This document shows positions 59,151 through 64,000 of a DNA stretch of 64,000 nucleotides, piece after piece; positions within the stretch are counted from its first letter, which is position 1; every line of letters begins with the position of its first letter. Source of the stretch: Sclerotinia nivalis (lineage: Eukaryota; Ascomycota; Leotiomycetes; Helotiales; Sclerotiniaceae). Below the pieces are notes generated by a model. That model saw only the letters and a list, made by a program, of their open reading frames with translations, searched no databases and was not told where the DNA came from. The translations under genes were made by a program, and so were the position numbers. The DNA lies in the NCBI GenBank assembly GCA_029531795.1, contig JAPEIS010000001.1:7874001-7938000 (forward strand), read 5' to 3'.

Positions 59151-59950
59151 TCATGACATGAGAATATTCCAAGATGCCGCGAACAACTCCACTAGGGATT
59201 CTTCTTGCCTTTATGGACGAAAAATGAGCATTTCTTCCATTGCGGCTCAAATGCCCACAAAGTATGCACACCATTTCAAAATCCTTGAGGTAACTTCGCA
59301 GGTTTGTGACAAGAGCCATTGTTGAATCGAAAATTATGATTGGTACGATTGTCGGGAGCCAGTAGGTTTTCGAAAAGTGGTTGCATAATTGGATATTGGG
59401 CGGGGTAATCTACTCGCTTGGTGTCAACTTGCTAGGTAATGGATTTGCCGCTTTAACATTGGATAAATAAGACAGTGGGGGTCTACTTGTCAGGGTTAGA
59501 GCATTAGTATAACGCAGTGGAACCTTATCGGCTTAGTTATTGAGGTTATTAAGAAAGTAGATTAATATGTGTATATTCTATATATATGAAAACTCTGATC
59601 TGGCTTATATAAAGCTTGCTTATTTAGCATAATCCCTGACACTACTTTTAGATTGAATCCTTCCCGTAGTAAGATTTACAAGTCTTGGCTAACTGCGCAT
59701 GGATTTTGCACATGCTTGTACAAGTAATGTACACAATCAGCCTCAATCCCTCTTATTCGCCAAATTGGTGGCACACGTAACGGAGAATATTTTGAAAGCC
59801 TCAGCGCCTCGTGCCTTTGCAATGTCTTCATATCGGTTTTCCATTTCAGCCTCATGAATTTCAACCAAAAGACACTGTTCTGAGAGCAAGACAGATCTTG
59901 GTCACTGGGTCATTCAATCGAAAGGGGTGATTAGGTTTGAAGCAATACGG
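59151..59950. promoter_or_regulatory. Divergent promoter region, DUF6590 gene and coiled-coil orphan
   Basis: 800 bases. A minus-strand frame at 59319-59104 (71 residues, with EMVCILCGHLSRNG) overlaps the DUF6590 start and may be a chance ORF or an alternative leader. TA-rich DNA at 59560-59640. Confidence 0.35.
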
Positions 59951-62155
59951 ATGAGGACGGCAGTCACACCTTTTAGCCGGGACTATGGGCGGCAATTTGG
60001 CATTCGGCAGGAGGAGAAAAGCATTCAAAATACATTACAAGTGAAGGAGATCAAAGTGAATTCTCGAAAAGGCCAGAATCCTGTCCCGTTCATATCAGCG
60101 GCTCCTGCTTTTGAGAGGAGTTGCCAATACAGCCAAATGCCACATAAACTGAGAGGGCGCCGGAAGAGACAGAAACCTTATATCACGACGGAAGCAGAGA
60201 TTCAAAAGCAAAGCTGCTCTAACTTTAGTCAAGATAATGAACCGATGGGATCCTATGGGCCTGACATCTTATCGGAAATGGAGCAGGAGCACAATCGTGG
60301 AAGTCTCCCCAGTTTCAGCTCAACACCGCGTGTCCAAAGTTGTGCGCAGCCACGGGAATTTCGACATTCAAATGCAACAGATGATTCAGCACGCACGAAT
60401 CAGTCATTGAGCGGGCTAGGCAACACAGGTTTACAGAAATTTGAGCTCAAAACTCAAGATCCAAAAATTGCAGATAGTATGCACAGCATTCACAGCACGC
60501 ACGGTTTTGGACCTATTAGGCAATTTCGCAAGACAAAAACGCACCATGAGCCACTTATATATGCTAGTGTACATGGTCGTCGATCGCACTCTGTTTCAAA
60601 GTCTAGAGCAAGCGGCAGCCAAGCTCGATTCCACGAAAATGCTAGACGTCATTCCGACCCAAGTCAAGTGTATAGGGAGGTTCCATCCCTCAGATCAGAG
60701 TATTCCACTGTTTCCGGACAACATTTTAACCAATCTTCCTTGAGTGATAAGTTATTCCCCAATGAGCTAGACGACTATATTGGCAGAATCGCTGCAATGA
60801 ACCATTTATCAGGAACGACGGATTTACCCACTGCACATGAACATATCGAGTCATCACCTAGGCATATCGAAGATAATTCTATGTTTGAATTTCCGGTATT
60901 GTACAATCATTGGAAAGACATTTCACAGATGGGAGATCGTGTGCGAGCACTTCGCTTCAAACTTCAAAACAAGCGCCGCGAACTACGTATTCTACAAAGA
61001 GAGAAATCTCTTGCAGACGATGCATACTTTAAACAAGTTCAAATGAGGGAGTTCCACATGCCCTTTCCCCGCGCATGGTGGTCTGAAAAGACTATTGAAG
61101 AGTTACTGAACGATTCCCAGAAAGCCAGAGATGAATATGGTCCCATAGAAGATGAATACATTCAGATGGAGAATGATCTAGACTCGCAAGAATGGGAACT
61201 TTCACAACAGGAAAAGCAATTTTACAGTCAGCTGCAGGATCCTTCACGTGTTTTTCGCATGCCAATAGAGCCCAGAGATGCAGCGGAATTACAGGACGAG
61301 CCGGAGCATTTCGAACAACATCCGTTAGTGGACGCATATCTTATGAAGCTCGGAGAACTTGATATCCTACATGATTACTACGACGATATCTTGGATGAGA
61401 AGTTAGACCTCGAAGAACAATTAGCTGTCAGAAAGCGATTTAGCATGACCCTCATGCCCGAAAATCAACAATGGCTGGATGGCTCTCAATCTCGATTGGA
61501 TGATTTGGCCTCTAAAATTCAAGTTGCGGAGACGGAGGAGAGAGAATTAAGGCAGCAGTGCTTCTCATTGGGTCTTATAGATGAAACTGGTAAGCCAATG
61601 GAGCCATTAAAACAGGAGCGACATAGTATATCGACGGACGCAGCTCCAGAAACACTCGAGAATCCTCGCGAGTGTGTTCAAATTCTCTCACTATTACCTC
61701 CAGAACCGAGCGATATGGAGATTGGAATAAAGGCATTAGACTGTGATCACAACTACTCAGCACGGAATGAGCGCTTTGACCGATGGTCACTAGAAAAGCT
61801 TCAGGTTTCTCTTCTCGAGATCAATATCTATGCAAATTGCTTCGAAAATTACGCTAATTTGACCGATTTAAGCAAACTGAAAAAAGTAGTTCACGACGGC
61901 GATTTTGTTACTGCCTGGTTTTCTGATGGCTTCACGGATAGCGCTCCAAGATCTGAGGACTTTACGTCCATTCAGTCTATTTCACAGCACATCCCTCGTA
62001 CAAATCCAAGTCACTGCAAAGTTTCTCCGTCTGATTTTGTATTTCCTAAAGGCTCATCTCATAGTGGATCAGATCTTTCGAATAACGCTGATGGAGGAAT
62101 GGTAGCGTGTGTTGTACCACTTTCAGATATTGTTTCCACTGAAATTGCTGGATGA
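59951..62155 (+). CDS. 734-residue coiled-coil protein, function unknown
   Basis: Intronless frame. The first in-frame ATG is at 59951; the frame is open from about 59927. Residues 1-290 are polar and disordered with a basic patch (LRGRRKRQKPYIT) that could act as a nuclear signal. From ~330 to 550 there are long charged helices (VRALRFKLQNKRRELRIL, EKTIEELLNDSQKARDEY, YYDDILDEKLDLEEQLAVRK, KIQVAETEERELRQQC) predicted as coiled coil. A conserved-looking block (RFDRWSLEKLQVSLLEINIY) is near residue 615, and the tail is Ser-rich. The RW-LxKLQxSxLE type word recalls a fungal uncharacterised family often found in variable loci, but I am not certain. Exons may be missing because no introns were seen in such a long fungal gene. 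Confidence 0.7.
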   Translation: MRTAVTPFSRDYGRQFGIRQEEKSIQNTLQVKEIKVNSRKGQNPVPFISAAPAFERSCQYSQMPHKLRGRRKRQKPYITTEAEIQKQSCSNFSQDNEPMGSYGPDILSEMEQEHNRGSLPSFSSTPRVQSCAQPREFRHSNATDDSARTNQSLSGLGNTGLQKFELKTQDPKIADSMHSIHSTHGFGPIRQFRKTKTHHEPLIYASVHGRRSHSVSKSRASGSQARFHENARRHSDPSQVYREVPSLRSEYSTVSGQHFNQSSLSDKLFPNELDDYIGRIAAMNHLSGTTDLPTAHEHIESSPRHIEDNSMFEFPVLYNHWKDISQMGDRVRALRFKLQNKRRELRILQREKSLADDAYFKQVQMREFHMPFPRAWWSEKTIEELLNDSQKARDEYGPIEDEYIQMENDLDSQEWELSQQEKQFYSQLQDPSRVFRMPIEPRDAAELQDEPEHFEQHPLVDAYLMKLGELDILHDYYDDILDEKLDLEEQLAVRKRFSMTLMPENQQWLDGSQSRLDDLASKIQVAETEERELRQQCFSLGLIDETGKPMEPLKQERHSISTDAAPETLENPRECVQILSLLPPEPSDMEIGIKALDCDHNYSARNERFDRWSLEKLQVSLLEINIYANCFENYANLTDLSKLKKVVHDGDFVTAWFSDGFTDSAPRSEDFTSIQSISQHIPRTNPSHCKVSPSDFVFPKGSSHSGSDLSNNADGGMVACVVPLSDIVSTEIAG

Positions 62156-64000
62156 CTATTTTGGCGCTTGGACTCGAAGGATGGTACTTTTGACAAGCAT
62201 TGTTTATGTTTATGTTTATTTACTTCCCTTTTCTCTTTTTCAAAGACTTGCATCAACAATGAAAGGCCTTGGCAAGGACGTTCAGAAAGTTAGGTTCAAA
62301 GCCTTCCCAGAACACTTTTTCTTGCGAGTTTTTGTTTGTCGTTTTGTTTGCACAACTCGTTTTCTAAGCTTTGTTCTCCTGAATTTCTATTCACCTCAAG
62401 AATTAATGGTCTCTTTTAGCTAATTTCATCTCAATACTATCTCTAAATCTTCCCCTGGCAATGCAATGGTGCTCAGTGACATAGCCAATGATACCAGTTT
62501 CTCTGTCGGTAAGAAGTTGAATTCAGTTCTACTCTGCCTGCAGTCTGACATAAATGCGCTATACTGTTCAGCAATAATAACCAACAGCCTATTCCCTAAT
62601 CCTAAGCCCTAAAATATCTCTTCAGCTCATGGAATTATTGCACTAACCTCACCATTATGCGAGCCAACTAAACCCACTTGACGGAAATTAGCACCCGGTA
62701 AAGTAAGCAGTAAGCACGGCAAGCTGCATGCACGTTTTCACAGGATAGCCCTGTCATTTTTATAGTAACACTGAAGAAAACCTTGGTCCTACCACATTGA
62801 ATGAAACGTCAGCCTATGGACTTCCCCATCTTACATACACAGCATATACTCGTGGAAAATGTCAGCTAATACTAGCTTCCCCACCCGAGCCGTTCCATAG
62901 CTCCGTCTCACAAAATTACACGATGCCATTTATCCAAATCAAGCAGGTAGTAATTAGCATAGGCATAATTAGGCACAACTAGGTAATATAAATTAATGAT
63001 CACTAATCGATTAATACCCAGTCATGATCAAATCTCGTACAAAACGCGAAAAGTATCGAACAATACCTTCACATGTGATTAAAGGGCATTCGAAATCCAA
63101 TAGGATCATACAGATCATGTCAAACAAGACTGCAAAACGCTGCTTTAATGGCTTACAAGGCGCAAATGCATTATGAAATATGCGTATAAGGCTGAGGCAC
63201 AGAAAGTGGCACAGGCGGTGAGAAGACCCCTCTTCTGGCCGCTTTGTTGTTTTTGAATGTTGTGGATGGAAGTTGGAAAAACGTTGAGAATGAAGATGTA
63301 TGGAGATTTAGTAGATGCACTGATGCAGATGTGAAATGCGGTCTTGCCCGAAATCTGCGGATGGTTTATGTCTTGGGGCCTGATGAGATGTGGCGCGCAC
63401 GTGGAATCAGGTGAGTGGTTGGGAGAAATGGTCGTGAGGAAGCCGCGTTCGCTTAGGAATCGCTTGAGTTTGGAATGATGCCTTTGGTTCGTTTCTCAAT
63501 CTGCTTATAGGTGTGTGTATTGGGTTTTGATTACATTTTTAGAATTTGAGTGCAAGCGGCCGTGTTGATCCCGAATTTTGGTTTTGGGTCCTTGTTCAGA
63601 GTGTCACGTTGAAGTACGATTAAATTGCTGAGCGATCATATGCTTAAAGGGGCACCATTAAGTAAAAGTTGGGTTTCATTGAGCCTTATACCCATCGAAA
63701 CATAGCCTCACACATCCAAAGAAGTGCGTGATATCAATCGTAACGTCGTTAATAATGAGTTCAAAAACAGTGAAGTGTTCCTCCAGCTCAGAGGAGAATA
63801 TGCCCTATCATTTAGTAAAACGTATATATCTTGGGCTTTCCATCATCCATAAAATCCTACATGAAACGCACATAAAAAGAAATGGAATCAGAAAACAGGA
63901 TTCGAAGCAGACACTGTTGTAGTAAACTGTTGAAAAGTTGGATAGGAACTAAATAGAAAAAAGGAAATTCGTGGGGTAAGAGGACATTCCTGCTGCGCAT
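62156..64000. other. Right edge, no gene seen
   Basis: 1.8 kb of noncoding DNA. A C-to-T-rich, AT-heavy stretch at 62930-63060 and only short ORFs. No telomere repeats, tRNA or mobile element found. Confidence 0.5.

Noticed and set aside
59104..59319. Minus-strand 71-residue ORF
   Set aside because: Overlaps the start of the DUF6590 gene in another frame, and no splice site joins it to that gene.
62590..62612. CCCTAA-like words near the right edge
   Set aside because: Single occurrences, not a telomeric array.

Overview
The window looks like nuclear chromosomal DNA of a filamentous ascomycete. Genes are broken by short introns (about 50-70 bases, GTAAGT-type donors, CTAAC/CTRAC branch sites, YAG acceptors), intergenic DNA is AT-rich, and the gene set is fungal (ERMES subunit MDM34, TLG2-type syntaxin, DUF6590, ULD_2 proteins, ApaH-like phosphatase). 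My best guess is a Leotiomycete close to Botrytis/Sclerotinia; that is inference from protein and intron style, not a database result. I saw no bacterial features, CRISPR array, rRNA or convincing tRNA.

Layout. 1-4 kb: N-terminal part of midasin (MDN1, minus strand, running off the left edge), head to head with mitochondrial ribosomal protein bL12m. 5-7.6 kb: a small Gly/His-rich gene and a ULD_2-domain gene carrying an in-frame stop and a duplicated tail. 8.3-12.3 kb: two divergent, repeat-rich genes without recognisable domains. 13.3-19.97 kb: conserved genes for a CCDC47-type ER protein, haspin kinase and a GH47 alpha-mannosidase. 21.2-23.8 kb: calmodulin and a TLG2/syntaxin-16 SNARE in divergent orientation. 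24-31.6 kb: gene-poor DNA holding one orphan gene with AYDS repeats, a TATA-associated double hairpin and microsatellites.

31.6-49 kb: an ApaH/PPP-like phosphatase, a decayed GST-like (FAX family) gene, an equilibrative nucleoside transporter, a 1095-residue C2H2 zinc-finger protein in six exons, IPK1 (inositol-pentakisphosphate 2-kinase) and MDM34. 50.9-55.3 kb: a compact housekeeping block of YAF9 (YEATS), a COQ11-like short-chain dehydrogenase, SYF2 (splicing) and an uncharacterised basic protein. 57.6-62.2 kb: a DUF6590 gene divergent from a 734-residue coiled-coil orphan. The last 1.8 kb has no gene I can support.

The genes do not form one pathway. They are mostly independent housekeeping genes (ribosome assembly, mitochondrial translation and lipid contact sites, ER folding, secretion, chromatin, splicing, inositol phosphates) interrupted by three fast-evolving patches: about 4-12 kb, 24-34 kb and 57-62 kb. 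Those patches hold the oddities: a nonsense codon, frameshifts, tandem repeats inside coding sequence, and structured or satellite-like noncoding DNA.
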